This document shows, one piece after another, positions 13,001 through 24,600 of a stretch of 64,000 nt of DNA. Source of the stretch: Carya illinoinensis (lineage: Eukaryota; Streptophyta; Magnoliopsida; Fagales; Juglandaceae); contig NC_056765.1 in NCBI RefSeq assembly GCF_018687715.1, positions 26,619,129 through 26,683,128 on the forward strand, read 5' to 3'. The position numbers and the translations under genes were made by a program. The number at the start of each line of letters is the position of its first letter. Positions within the stretch are counted from its first letter, which is position 1. A model generated the notes under the pieces. The model was not told the DNA's origin. It worked only from the letters and a program-made list of their open reading frames with translations, and did not search any database.

Positions 13001-16000
13001 GTCTTTCAGCAGCAAACAGCCAAGTTTCGGTAATCAAATTGTTGTGCATATAAAATATATTAATTCCTATAGGCAAATATAAGTCACGGGCATCTTTCTT
13101 TTAGGCATTTTTCTGGATGTGGCATTTCTAGTCTGGTTGATGATCCGAGTCTTTATTTACAGCTTGAGGAACACATCAGCATCATTGCTCTTTCTGGGGA
13201 TTGGGTTAAACTGGTGGATGGTTTGTCTTTTGACCCTTCTTTGACTCAAAGTGCTTCATGCACTGTCACAACAACACATAAACGTGGACTTAGTGGAAGA
13301 CGAAAGAGGAAACAGTCTGCTGCATCTGAAGTGACAGACGATAGTTGCCAAGACCAAAGTTTTACCTGGTGGCAAGGTGGAAAGCTATCCAAACTTATAT
13401 TCCAGAAAGCAATTTTGCCACGCTTGGTAGTCAAAAAAGCAGCTCGCCAAGGTGATCCTACAACACAGTAACTACCACGCCTGAGCTCTCCCTTCCTGAA
13501 AATAATAATCCTACCACACTTAGGGTCCCTTTGGATATACAAGTATTCTCATATGTTTTCAGATATTTCCTTTCCAAACATCAGTTAAACACAAAACGTT
13601 TTCAATTTCAAATCTTCAACTTTTTTATCTAATCATTACCTAATCATTACAACTTTCCCTAGCTCCCAAACAAAACACAAAAAATAATACAACTTTTTCA
13701 AATTTCAAAACAAAAATAATTTAAAAAAATTATATTCAAAATTTTTTTTAACTTTATAATATTTTATTCAACTTTTTCTCTCTCCTTTCTCAAAACCCAA
13801 TAAAACATATTAACTCAATCTTTTTTACTACTATTAACAGATTTCTGAGATATTCTAAGTATTCAAACAGGCATCTATATTAACATCTATCTTCTCTCCA
13901 AAATCAGTCTCTAACTCCATATAGTAGATGTTGCACTGTCATTATAAGTATCTTTAAATCTTAGATTGCTGCATTATGAAACTAAGACTCTGTAAATGGA
14001 ATTCTGGCCCGTTAGGTGGTTGGAGAAAGATCTCTGGCATTTATTATGTTGATAGCTCTGAGATTCCTAAAAGAAGCAGGCAGTTAGTTTGGAGAGCTGC
14101 AGTTGAAATGAGTAAGAATACGTCACAGCTTGCTCTTCAGGTTTGTTCTTATTTTAATTGTTGTTGCTTACCCCTCCTAGCCAACCTCTCTCTCGTTACG
14201 GAATCTAGAGGTCTTTTACCATGTTGAATTATTTTTTAATTTTATAACTTTTTTTAGTATAAAATTGGAATTTGCATCAGGTTAGATACTTGGACTTTCA
14301 TTTGAGATGGAGTGATCTTCTTCGTCCTGAGCAGAACCTTCAGGATGGAAAAGGTGTAGATACCGAAGCTTCTGCTTTTAGAAATGCTGTCATTTGTGCT
14401 AAAACGATTGTGGGAAACAAAGTCAGATATGCAGTTGTTTTTGGGAATCAAAGGCATCTTCCTTCACGCATCATGAAGAATATCATTGAGATTGAGCAAA
14501 GTCAAGATGGAAAACATAAGTACTGGTTTTCTGAGTCTCGCATTCCTTTATATTTGATTAAAGAATATGGAGAAAATGTTGATGAAGTATTCTTGCCATC
14601 TGTTGAGGAGTCTATGAATGTACCGATCCAGTTACAAAGAAGGTGCTTGAAAGCCTCCCGTCAAGATATATTTTTCTATCTTACTTGCAAAAGAGACAAA
14701 CTGGAAGTGTGTTCTTGTTCCTCGTGTCAGCTGGATGTTTTAATTAGGTACTATTCCTAAAAAAACTTATATGATTTTTTTTATTTTTTTCATGTTTTAG
14801 TTCTCTATATTCCGAGTCCGCCATCTTGGTCCAAACTCATCAACTTTTTCTTGGTGTGATTGTCAGGAATGCAGTCATGTGCAGGGCATGCCAAGGTGCA
14901 TTAACTGAGCCATCATATTTTCTTCAATCCAGAATGTTTTATTTTATGAGAGTATTTCTGCCAAATGTGTCTAGAATACTTCATGATTTTATATCTTTCC
15001 TGTGGCTTAAGATCTTGCAATTTTTTTAATGAAATTTCTGGACTAATGATCATAAGCATGTGCCATATTTTGGTCAGGTTATTGTCATGAAAGTTGTATT
15101 TTGAATTCTACAATGTCCATGAATGAGGAAGTTGAGTTCTTTATTACATGCAAACGCTGTTTCCATGCAAAGGCTTTAGCTCAGAAAGATAGCAGTAATG
15201 AATCACCGACCACTCCCTTGGCGTTGCAAGGTCAAGAATATCCTAACTTAAGGAAAGTCACCAAGGGTGGAAGGCCTGCATGTAATAATCAATCGTTAGC
15301 CTCTGTCCGAACCCAGGCTACTGCTTCTGAGTTTAAACAAGCTACTTCTGATTCTAGTTTGACAAATAAAAGCCACCGCAAGCTGTGTTCTTGGGGCATT
15401 ATGTGGAAGAAGAAGCAGAGTGAAGACACAGGCATTGAGTTCAGGGTTAAAAATATTCTTTTGAGGGGCAGCTTGGATGACCATCAGTTGGGACCTGTTT
15501 GTCACTTGTGCCATAAGCCATATAGGTCTGATCTTATGTATATCTACTGTGAAACTTGCCAAAGTAAGTTTGCTTTTGGGGTATTATATATGTGTCACAC
15601 GCTTTTTACTGAAAATACCTCTCCATCTCCATCTCTCTGTGTAGGTTTGTTATTTATTTATTGTTATTATTATTATTATTATTATTTTCACAAATTGTGT
15701 TTGTGGTCAATGGCAGAATGGTACCATGCTGAAGCTGTCGAACTTGATGAGTCAAAAATCTTTTATGTAAAGGGCTTCAAGTGTTGTAAGTGTCGCAGGA
15801 TAAGGTCACCATTGTGTCCTTACATGGACCCAAAAGACAAGCTGTCTGAGGGCAAGAAGACACGCTTAAGAGAAATAAAGCAAGGACGTATGAGAGTTGA
15901 CTCTGATTCTGGATTTATTTCTGAATTCAAGGAGTGTGAACCTCCTCCTCCAGTGTTTCTCATAGAATCTAAAGAGTGTGAACCTGCAACTCCAGTGTTC

Positions 16001-16729
16001 TCCATGGAGGAAGTCTTGGGTCAAGAATTTACAGTGTGTGAACCTGAGACCCCACTCTTTCCTATGGATGTAGTGTCAAAACCAGAATATGATCCTCTTC
16101 TTTTACCCCATTCTGGAGTTGAGCTTATTACGGAGCATGATTCAGAACTGGACATTGAATGGAATACTGCTTCTGGGCCAGGGCTGCAGAAACTTCCAGT
16201 CAGAAGGCATGTGAAGCACGAGGGGGATGCAGATGGTATATTTGGAAGTAATCTTTCTGATGCCGAAGTGTCAACCCACGTTGAAGCAAATAACTTGAAG
16301 CCTACAGAGGCAACGTCTCCTCATGTAGAATGGGATGTTGAAAGTGAGATGATGTTAGACTATCAAGGTTTTAATTATGAAGATATGGAATTTGAACCCC
16401 AGACCTACTTTACCGTTACTGAGTTGCTGGCATCTGATGATGTTGATAATACATCTGGAGATTGGTCAGGAAGCTTTGAAAATCCATCTTGTAAAATTTC
16501 ACCTGAAGAAATCCCCGGCCAGTATAGAATGGATAGTGATCAACTAAATCCTGCAACTTCTGTAAAGCCTACCATTAATATGGGGCACTGTCATAGGTGT
16601 TTACATACCGAACCAGCCCCTGATCTTTCTTGTCAAATTTGTGGGTTGCAGATACATACAAACTGCTCACCTTGGGCCGAATCATCATTTGGGGAAGGCA
16701 GTTGGAAGTGTGGTAATTGCCAGGAGTGA
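7001..16729 (+). CDS. PTM: DDT domain-containing protein PTM-like (PHD-type regulator)
   Basis: Nine exons: 7001-7821, 8496-9203, 9516-10767, 13163-13451, 14016-14140, 14281-14747, 14867-14895, 15078-15563, 15717-16729. The spliced CDS is 5190 nt (1729 aa), with all phases joining and a TGA stop. Domains in order: N-terminal basic RGRPRKRR; Tudor-like segment about 44-86 (RYVLKEFDGIGIFLGKV...YEDGDCEDL); DDT domain about 198-255 (VPEKYVSYLFSAYGFLRSF); PHD finger about 429-475 (CRLCGMDGILLCCDGCPSAYH); Cys-rich CGWCLSCKAP about 830; a C-rich PHD-like part about 1210-1260; a PHD about 1372-1425; and a last PHD about 1683-1728. Arabidopsis PTM is reported as a chloroplast-envelope PHD factor relaying plastid signals to the nucleus. 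I see no obvious C-terminal transmembrane cluster here, so envelope localisation is uncertain. The ATG at 7001 begins the open frame and directly precedes the basic motif. The gene converges with the AP-2 alpha gene. Confidence 0.9.
7823..7851 (-). mobile_element. possible micro-retroposon at the first splice donor of the PTM-like gene
   Basis: A T-run followed by ACTTATGAG is flanked by AAAATGTTTGAGG (7810-7822) and AAAATGCTTGAGG (7852-7864). That is a 13-bp direct repeat with one mismatch. The exon 1 donor (GAG|GTACTC) lies at the left junction. It resembles the cleaner micro-insertions elsewhere in this window, but the mismatch lowers confidence. Confidence 0.4.
10768..13162 (+). other. 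intron 3 of the PTM-like gene
   Basis: A 2.4-kb intron between the exon ending LLLE and the exon starting LEEHI. It contains a 16-bp perfect stem hairpin (12002-12043). No coding region was recognised. The open frames at 12342-12593 and 12752-13015 have no protein-like features. Confidence 0.7.
12002..12043. repeat. hairpin inverted repeat in intron 3
   Basis: TGTTTTGAATCAAATT (12002-12017) and AATTTGATTCAAAACA (12028-12043) are perfect reverse complements separated by 10 nt. The stem is too short and too AT-rich to argue for a miRNA precursor. It could be the ends of a tiny foldback insertion. Confidence 0.8.
13526..13877. mobile_element. MITE, family M2 (Tourist-like), diverged
   Basis: Lies in intron 4 of the PTM-like gene. 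Its ends, GGGTCCCTTTGGATA... and ...TATTCAAACAGGCATC, are imperfect inverted repeats. The interior (AAACACAAAACG, CAACTTTTTTATCTAATCAT, CTTTATAATATTTTATTCAA) matches the better preserved copy at 43356-43807. Confidence 0.6.
15661..15690. repeat. (TTA)n microsatellite in intron 8 of the PTM-like gene
   Basis: A short TTA trinucleotide tract between the donor at 15564 and the acceptor before 15717. The reading frame happens to stay open across this intron. The GTAAGT donor and CAG acceptor still restore the PHD continuity CETCQ-KWYHAEAVEL. Confidence 0.75.
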
Positions 16730-18407
16730 CGGTAGCTGATCTAGTTGTAGTCTCTTTGAGGTTTTGGGTTTTTTTTCGTCTGCTCTTAGTGACTTTCTAA
16801 GGGAGCTCCCTCTGTGGTGAGATGGTTTCATACATTTTACAATGATGTTAGGAAGGGGTTCGGTCTCCATTGTTGTCGAACCTTGGAGAGAATTTTGAAA
16901 TGCTATGGTTGTGGTTTCAGAGGCGGAGCAGTTTCTAATGCTGCTGGGGTTAATGACCAGACATGTTGCTGCTTCCTGACAGTTGCTCTCTGATGGATTC
17001 AGTTTTTCTCATTGGGAAGTTTGGAAGACTTGCCTTTAGAACGTAGGACTGGTGGAGATACTAGGTCACAAGTTTATTATACAATGGTTAATTTGTTCCC
17101 CAATCGATTTTAGGGAATGCCATCATATTTTCAAAGTACAGAAATATCACTGAGCTTGGAAGATGAGCAGGCTTTTTTTGTGCTTGTCTCATTGAATTGC
17201 TTGTACAAATCAAAGTTTTATTAAAACATTTTGCAAGGTTAACAACTTCACCTTAATGTCAGAGAGCATGCATGCACTAAGTTTGATTGGAAAGCAGCCA
17301 ACATCCGGGCAATAGGCTTTGTAGTGTTATTCACTGAAAAGTGACATTTCTCATGCTGCTTTGGTTGGCCAACTAAGTATAACTGGGTGCTTATGGGTAG
17401 GTTTTAGACGTGATGTGTACTCTGCGGTCGATGAAATCCCACCTTAATTTTTTAAAGTTCCATGTAGATTGGTTGAAATTTTTATTTTATTTTATTTATT
17501 TGCAATTCAAGATGTAATTAAAGATATATAGATATTTAGGTTTTTAAAAAAAGTTCTATTTATCATCTCTATACTACACGTTATAAATGACTGCTGCCTG
17601 CATGATTCGCATCTTTTATGAGTCTTTTAACTCGTAGGCACACATGCTTGCAGCATCAAAACTTCTGTAGATACAAGTAATGATCTTCTTCATCGTCAAT
17701 AACATTTAAGTGGTTGCCATTTAAGATATTGATAGAAGAAGTCACTTGATTGTGCTACATCACAAGTGTAAATTGAGATTATAAGATTTATAAGATGGAG
17801 TAAGTGTAATTACTATGGCTACTCATTATTCTTTAGTACTCATGTTGCCCAATGAGGCATTTTTCGGTCGTAGTTATGTATTATTAAGAGATTCTATCTC
17901 GGATTAAGGGGAAAAGGAAAATTGAAAAAAAAAATTAAAAACAAAAAATTCATATCGATAGTGTTCTCTGCCCTCAAGTAATTGCTCTATCGAAAATATT
18001 ACTATGGACTAACAAACAAACGCAAACTGTTACAACCGGTTCTACTCCCAAATATTATGCTACAGAAACCAATCCAGCGACACCGGGAAGGGGAAAAAAT
18101 CAAGATTAATAAATGATAATAACAATAAAAGACCCTCGCCCCAAAAGAGAAAAATCTCGCCAAGGCACAATTACTTTGTGCAGAAAGAATCTCATAATCC
18201 CCCAACGATGGACCTACCCATGAAAATCCCACTCAAACACTCAGCCGGCTGCTAAATTATCTCACCTCTAATTCCGCCAGCCCTTGCATCTTGATTTCTT
18301 CATCCACCACTCTAACTCGAGGCACATATGGGTGGCCCGGCCGTATAAATCACGTTTACATGTGTATAATGAACAAATCCTCACACTGTCACTCACCTTC
18401 ACCTTTA
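16730..18407. other. convergent 3' spacer between the PTM-like and AP-2 alpha genes
   Basis: Holds the 3' UTRs of two convergent genes. No coding region or recognisable repeat was seen apart from AT-rich sequence at 17450-17560 and 17900-17960. No exact AATAAA could be confidently tied to either gene. The stop codons are about 1.68 kb apart, so overlap of long 3' UTRs is possible but not shown. Confidence 0.6.
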
Positions 18408-21400
18408 TCATAGTAAACCAGCAAGCATAGCCCCTGGATCTGTTAATGCTGCCGCTGCTGCTGCTGGAGTAGTTGGCTGAGGTACTGGAGGTGCTGGCAT
18501 TGGAGCATAGGATGCCACCGTTGGAATGCTAACTAATTGTTCCTTGACGAACTCCTTCAACCTACGCATCAGCCATCAGAAAAAAATGCATCTAGGTAAA
18601 AAGAAAGTTATGCTAGCAGTATGCGACTGTGAAATATAAACACATACTCAAACGTTAATGTTGGGTCCCCTGACGCAACTGTCATTCGCAACTGGGTTCT
18701 GTCAGCTGGATCAGTTTCAATTCTAACCTGAATATCATAAAAGAAAAGGCATTCAAAACAGTGACCTTCCACAAACAATATTGCATCCTTAATAAGCTTA
18801 CATACTAGGGCATTATCCACATCTATTTCTTTTCCTGTGGGCCACAAGGGGAGAGAACCCTAGGGAAGTTTTCAATTGCGAGTTTTGCAAAAATATCTCA
18901 AACCCATCTTTTAGTGATGTACAATATCATAAACTTGGTAAAAATGTAATCAGTAACGCCTTTTCAATTGACTCTCCCACCCATTTGCCCACTTTCCACG
19001 TTTTCTACCTTATTTTTTCAAAATCCCAGGTCTTTTTCTCTCTCCAAATGAACTATTTTCATCTCTTTTTAATAAACATTGCTTGTGCCCTTGTGCCACT
19101 ATATGTTCTCAAACTGGGGCTCTTATGTTTTTAAGGACACTATATCTAACAAGTTTATCCAAGCAAACCTCGCATCATTGAAGTTCATCCATAACCAAAA
19201 AAACCTGATAGTAAGTAGGCATTCCACGCTCCCAATTTCTACAAATAGCTCTTTCCACTAAGAACATTGCAAGTTAATTTCCCCAATTATTGACCAGAAG
19301 GTTTTAAACTCAGTTCTCTCAATCTTATGGACTAGGTAAGATTCAATAATGAAAAAGATGAAATCAAATCCAATTGTAAAACTCAAATGCCAAAACTGGA
19401 TCGATATTCCTTACCAAGCAGAGCATGGGCTGTGTACTTTCTGAGTAGAATGTAGTGCTTGCAACAAGATTGTTTGGATTTGGGTCCTATAACGGAGAAA
19501 TAAACATTGTTAAGGTTCACATAACCAAGAGTTACATGAACAGTATTGACATCTCTCCTTTTTAATAACTACTTACAAGCCCTGGACAAACCATCAACCG
19601 GAGACTGTTAAATAGATTTGCCATGTCCACAAGAGGCATTGGTCTTACACCTCTAACCTGCAAGATTAACAGTAAAACAAGAGCGTGCAGATACTAATCA
19701 ATACCATTAAACACAGTAGCTACTCAAAAGACCACTGCATACTGAGATTTGCAAATACAGAACAAAAAGAGCAATACTGAAGACTGTTAATAAATTGGTT
19801 ACCATATTTCAAACGTTCTCTCTTTTATTCTTCAACATTGAGAAGAAGACATGGTATGATGATAATACCTAACATCTCATCACTGTCCAATAATAATTGG
19901 ATGGTGAATGAGAACTCCAACAGTAGAATAAATGGAACAGCGGTAAGTAGTTAAACTTTTCAACCTTCTCTAGCAATGAGACAATGAGACAGTCGTTCTG
20001 CCTCACATGCAGGTTAGGCTGACAATACCTAGCATCTCATCCCCAACAATTAGAAATGGATATTTGTAACGACCAGGTCCAATTTTTTTAAGATCAAAAC
20101 AAGGATAATTTTACTGGGCATAAATTCTGTTTAATGAGCCATATTGGATAAGCCACGAGCTATTATTTATTGAGGTTGGCTAGGAATTTTAAGGCCCGTT
20201 AAGGTTTAGTGGATGATTTTAAATGGTATTAATGGGCCAATATTTTTAGAAACACAATTTGTTTATTGATTAAGTTTGAATAGGCCACAGGTGGATTATG
20301 GAATTTTTATTGGGCACAGTAATTAGGTTAAAGCCCATTTAATGGACCAAGCGGGCCTATATTTAACTCACATTAGGCCCAAGATTTTATTTAAAATCCC
20401 AAAATAATTTATTAGACGAGTTGGGATCATTTTGAAATTTAGAATTGGCCCATTAGGATTATTAAGTGACTTAGCCTATGAAATTATAAGCAAGTCCTGG
20501 AATTTAGTTGGGCCCTTAAAATGGCCCAACCCATTTGTTAGAACCTTAATAAGGACCCAAGAACAAACCCTAGTGATCCATGGACCAACTAAGACCCAAA
20601 ACCCATATGGAAGGCCCAAGCTTTAAGCCCAAATGTGATACCCAACCCATGAGAAAACCCCACACGTAGGACTCTCTTCCTTCCTCATATAGCTAGGCTG
20701 CCATATATGTGTGTTCTGAAACCAGTTCAGGGTAGATACTGCTCAACATCCCTCGCTCATATCTCTCAGTTTCCACGGTTGCTACAAGTCAAGGCCAGTC
20801 TGCAAGTGCACTAGTCGCCACCAGAGAAGCCGAAACCACCACAAACAACCCAGACCAACATCTAGCCATGCACGTCCGTCGCTAGTCACCACAAGACTCG
20901 GTTTTGTGCACTTCCTCCCGCTGCCAACTGATGTCAAACTCCATGGAACCAGTCCGCAGCACCTCAAGCCATGAGCCACCAGATGCTCAATCCGATCGAC
21001 GCCACCATGAGGCAAGCCACCATCAACCCGTAAGAAGTCCACAGCCAAATGACAGAGGCTTCATGTGAACACAGCCCAGTCCACTTGGTCATGCTCCCCT
21101 TCTCCACACCACCAACCATGCACGAGCACCCTAAAGCCAAGCCAACTACAGCAGTCACACTGCTGTGAGCCAGCCCCAATGCGCCACACCAGCAGCCGAC
21201 GTCCTCTGTTTTGACAACCTAAAACGGAGCAATTGGTTTTCCTCCAAGCACAGCAGACCAGCAAGCCACAACTGCCCTCAGCTGTCCAACCTCCACAGAA
21301 AATGCCACTGCTCAGCCATAGTTAGTTGCACAGCCACCCAACGTACGCCACCGGTGAACACCAAGTAGTTTCACCAAGTACAACCATGAAGCCATAACCA

Positions 21401-21627
21401 AACTGAAACCACCATTGCCCTCCCTCCCACACTCAGCCTCTTCAAGCCGCCCAAAGCTCCACCCAAACAGAAAGGCCCACCTTGTTCCGCCACTGGTTTC
21501 ACGTCCAACACCCTCCCTGCTCCAAAGTCGTGAGTTGCACTGTGCAGCAATAAGACAATGCCCAGCAATGAACCCTCTCTCTCTCTACCTACGTAGTAAC
21601 GTAAGGTCTCTCCCTATCCCTCACGTT

Positions 21628-21682
<55 letters not shown>

Positions 21683-24600
21683 GTTTTACGGCATAAGCCA
21701 TCTAGTCCATCAGTTCCTCAAGTGCTTATAAAATCAACCTTCTAATTTGAAACCATGAAGCTTTAGACACGTGCATGTAAAGCTTGAGACTTGGTCAAAT
21801 TATGTATATGACCTGATTTTAGGTGACCTGCGGTCACAGGTTAAGGGTTTAATAAATATAACGGGGTGTAGGGAAATCGAGGTAGGGTTAGAAGCACTAG
21901 GTTTTTAATGTGGAAATTACAGAGAAACCATCTTTGGGTTTATTATTTTATGATGCCATGTTGATGATAAAATTCAAGAGAAAACTAGATGTTGGACGTG
22001 AACAATATTCTTAGGGTGGCTGGTTTGGGTGGTCAGAATACTTCACCACTATTCATTATTTTATCATTACTTTTCACCTACTTTTTACTATTTTATACTA
22101 ATATTCAATACTTTTTCATTACTTGTTCTCCATGTAATTATTTTGAGAAATTACATGGAGAACAATGATTGGGGTACCGATAATATTTTAGGGTTATGAG
22201 AATTTAGGCTTTTAAGGAACATAGGCTATTTTAGTATTTCGGATTTTAATTTCAAAGTATAAGTTTAATTAGAAATTGACACAAGTTACGTGTCTATTTT
22301 ATAAGTAATCGACTTCGCCCCTAAAATAATGGATTAACGCTGGAAACGCAAAAATTTAAAATTAGGCCCACGGATATTTATGTTGTCTCTCCGTACATTT
22401 TCGCTCCATACAGTTCTACCATGGGTGATCTCTTCTAGTGATCTACACTGGAATCATCATCCCATTAGCTTGGGTTTGTTACAATTTCTGGTTCAAGATG
22501 GATTACTTAAAACACTTACTAATAGAAACTAAGGTTTTTATATTATCATTAGAGGGGGGAAATCTTTTTCGAATTACTAAAAGAGGCAGGAAATTGACGA
22601 AGGAGTTGGGTTTCAGCCTTTCTAGCGCTCGTTGGCTGGAAAACACGGTGGAAGAATGCTGCCTTTCCGAGAGAATAAATGATTTTTTCAAGACTTTTCG
22701 GGTTGGGTCTTTGGCTATAGTTGCTCACTGGTGTACTAATGTCTTTGGACAACGCTACTTGGATGTTACCGAATTTGGTGGTAATGGGTGTCAAGGCATG
22801 CTTGTGTTTCTGGCAAGGATGGAAGGACGGGTGGAAAATTTTGTCCATGGAGATGAAGCATGCTCTATCTTGCCTCTCCAAGGCTCTAATGGTGGTTCAG
22901 GGTAGTGGGAATGGGAAAGAGGTGGGTGGGCTAGGACATATGTTGAGGTTGCTGGTCGTGATAGAGTAGGAAATAGGGTGGTGGTGCATGGTGGTACGGG
23001 GCAGGATTTGGCTTCACAAAATGGAGAAAAGGACCAAAAAATAAAAAAGGGTAGCAGGAGAGTGTCCTTTGGCAGGTAGGGTTGGTCGAGATTGTGTACC
23101 TGATTTAGGTGGAGGTGGTCTGTCCGATGCCTATGCAGGTGAAAGGGAGGGGTAGAAGGTACTCTTTGGGATGAAGGAGGAACTCTACTGTTTAAAGAAG
23201 GCTGTTGAAGCTCTTATAGGTAATGTGGATTGGGATTTAATTCCTAGGTTGGGCCTGGGCTTGGGCCATTCTGGGTCTAGGGCAAGGTTGAAACCTAGGC
23301 TAGATAAAGGTAAATCCAAGATGGGTGTGGGCTCGGGCCGGTCACGCCAAGCCCCACCCAAGATGAGTTGGCATCTCAAAAGGAGTGGGCCTTCCTTTGA
23401 GAAGGGCTCCACTTCCTCAGCTAGGCCCAATGGGCTGCAAGCCCAACAACAGTCCACGATAGCTTACAAGGGTCGCTCCCGTCACCGACAATGGCAACAG
23501 CTCAACATCGACGGCTCATCACCGGCAACTCTGCACCAGAAACCTTGCGCCGAGAGTATTTTGTGAACTAAGGAGGCTACGCAGCTGGATCTGGAGTCAT
23601 CAGGAGGATCAATGTCCAATGGAGTGGCACAGAAGGGTGCAACAAGCCTATCTGGGCTGCCTCCCTCCATCACGCCACGGGCTCTAGCATATGTAGATCT
23701 ACTGTGGGATCTCACAGAGGAGAGGATGGATGAGCTGTTGGAAGGTTGGAACACTGCGAGCAGCCACAGAACATGCCGGTGGCAACCTCCGGGCCAACAG
23801 AACCTTCCTCAGCTGCTCAAAAACCGGTAACGGCACCATAATCCTTTTTAGTGGCTGGAAAATCCTATATGTTGTCCCTAACAGTGCGAAAACATGGGTA
23901 ACTCAGAGGAAGCTGCAATGGAAGGGGCTTTGGTAGCATGTGAGCTTTCAAGTGGAGTGGAGATGATGGTTGAAATGGGGGAGGACGCAATGAGGGGTAG
24001 ATGTTGCGTTAAGGAGACAGAACCTACTCCATTGAACTCGTTTCATCTGCGGGTGTCAGATTGGGTAATTCAAAAATCCATGGAGTTCAAACATTGCATT
24101 GGGATTAGATGCGTGGGTTTTGAAGATGAATTTTTGGCATTACTCATAGCTATTAAAGCTGGACACACACAAGCCAAAGCAGATCCCTCACTTGGTTTGG
24201 ACAAAAAAGAGAAAACTATCAAGGTGGCATTGAGACTTTTTTTCAAAGCTAGCATAATTATGGAACTCTTGAAACACCCGTATAAGGTCACCCTTGATCA
24301 CTTCCGAGCAGGTTTGGACAAAACCCATGGTAAAACTATCAGGGCTTGGGGCCTTATCACTAGCCATACCTCATATGACTTTGTGTACTTCTTCTTCAAA
24401 ATCCTGCACACTGTTGATCTAGAGCTGAGAAAGACAATCCATCTACTGTTGGTCTCCATGGTTGTTGTTCGGCTGGGAGATGTTCATAATTATGTGCAAT
24501 GTGGTCTTTGATACTTGATTGATCCGAAGAAACTGCTCCATCAACCATTCATGTATCCATATCGTTGTTCCTCTGATGCAAATTAGCCACCCTATGAAAG

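Noticed and set aside
21371..21696. Ser-Leu-rich open frame and other frames at 20.8-21.7 kb
   Set aside because: They lie in the GC-rich part of an LTR and include a CT microsatellite; no protein family features.
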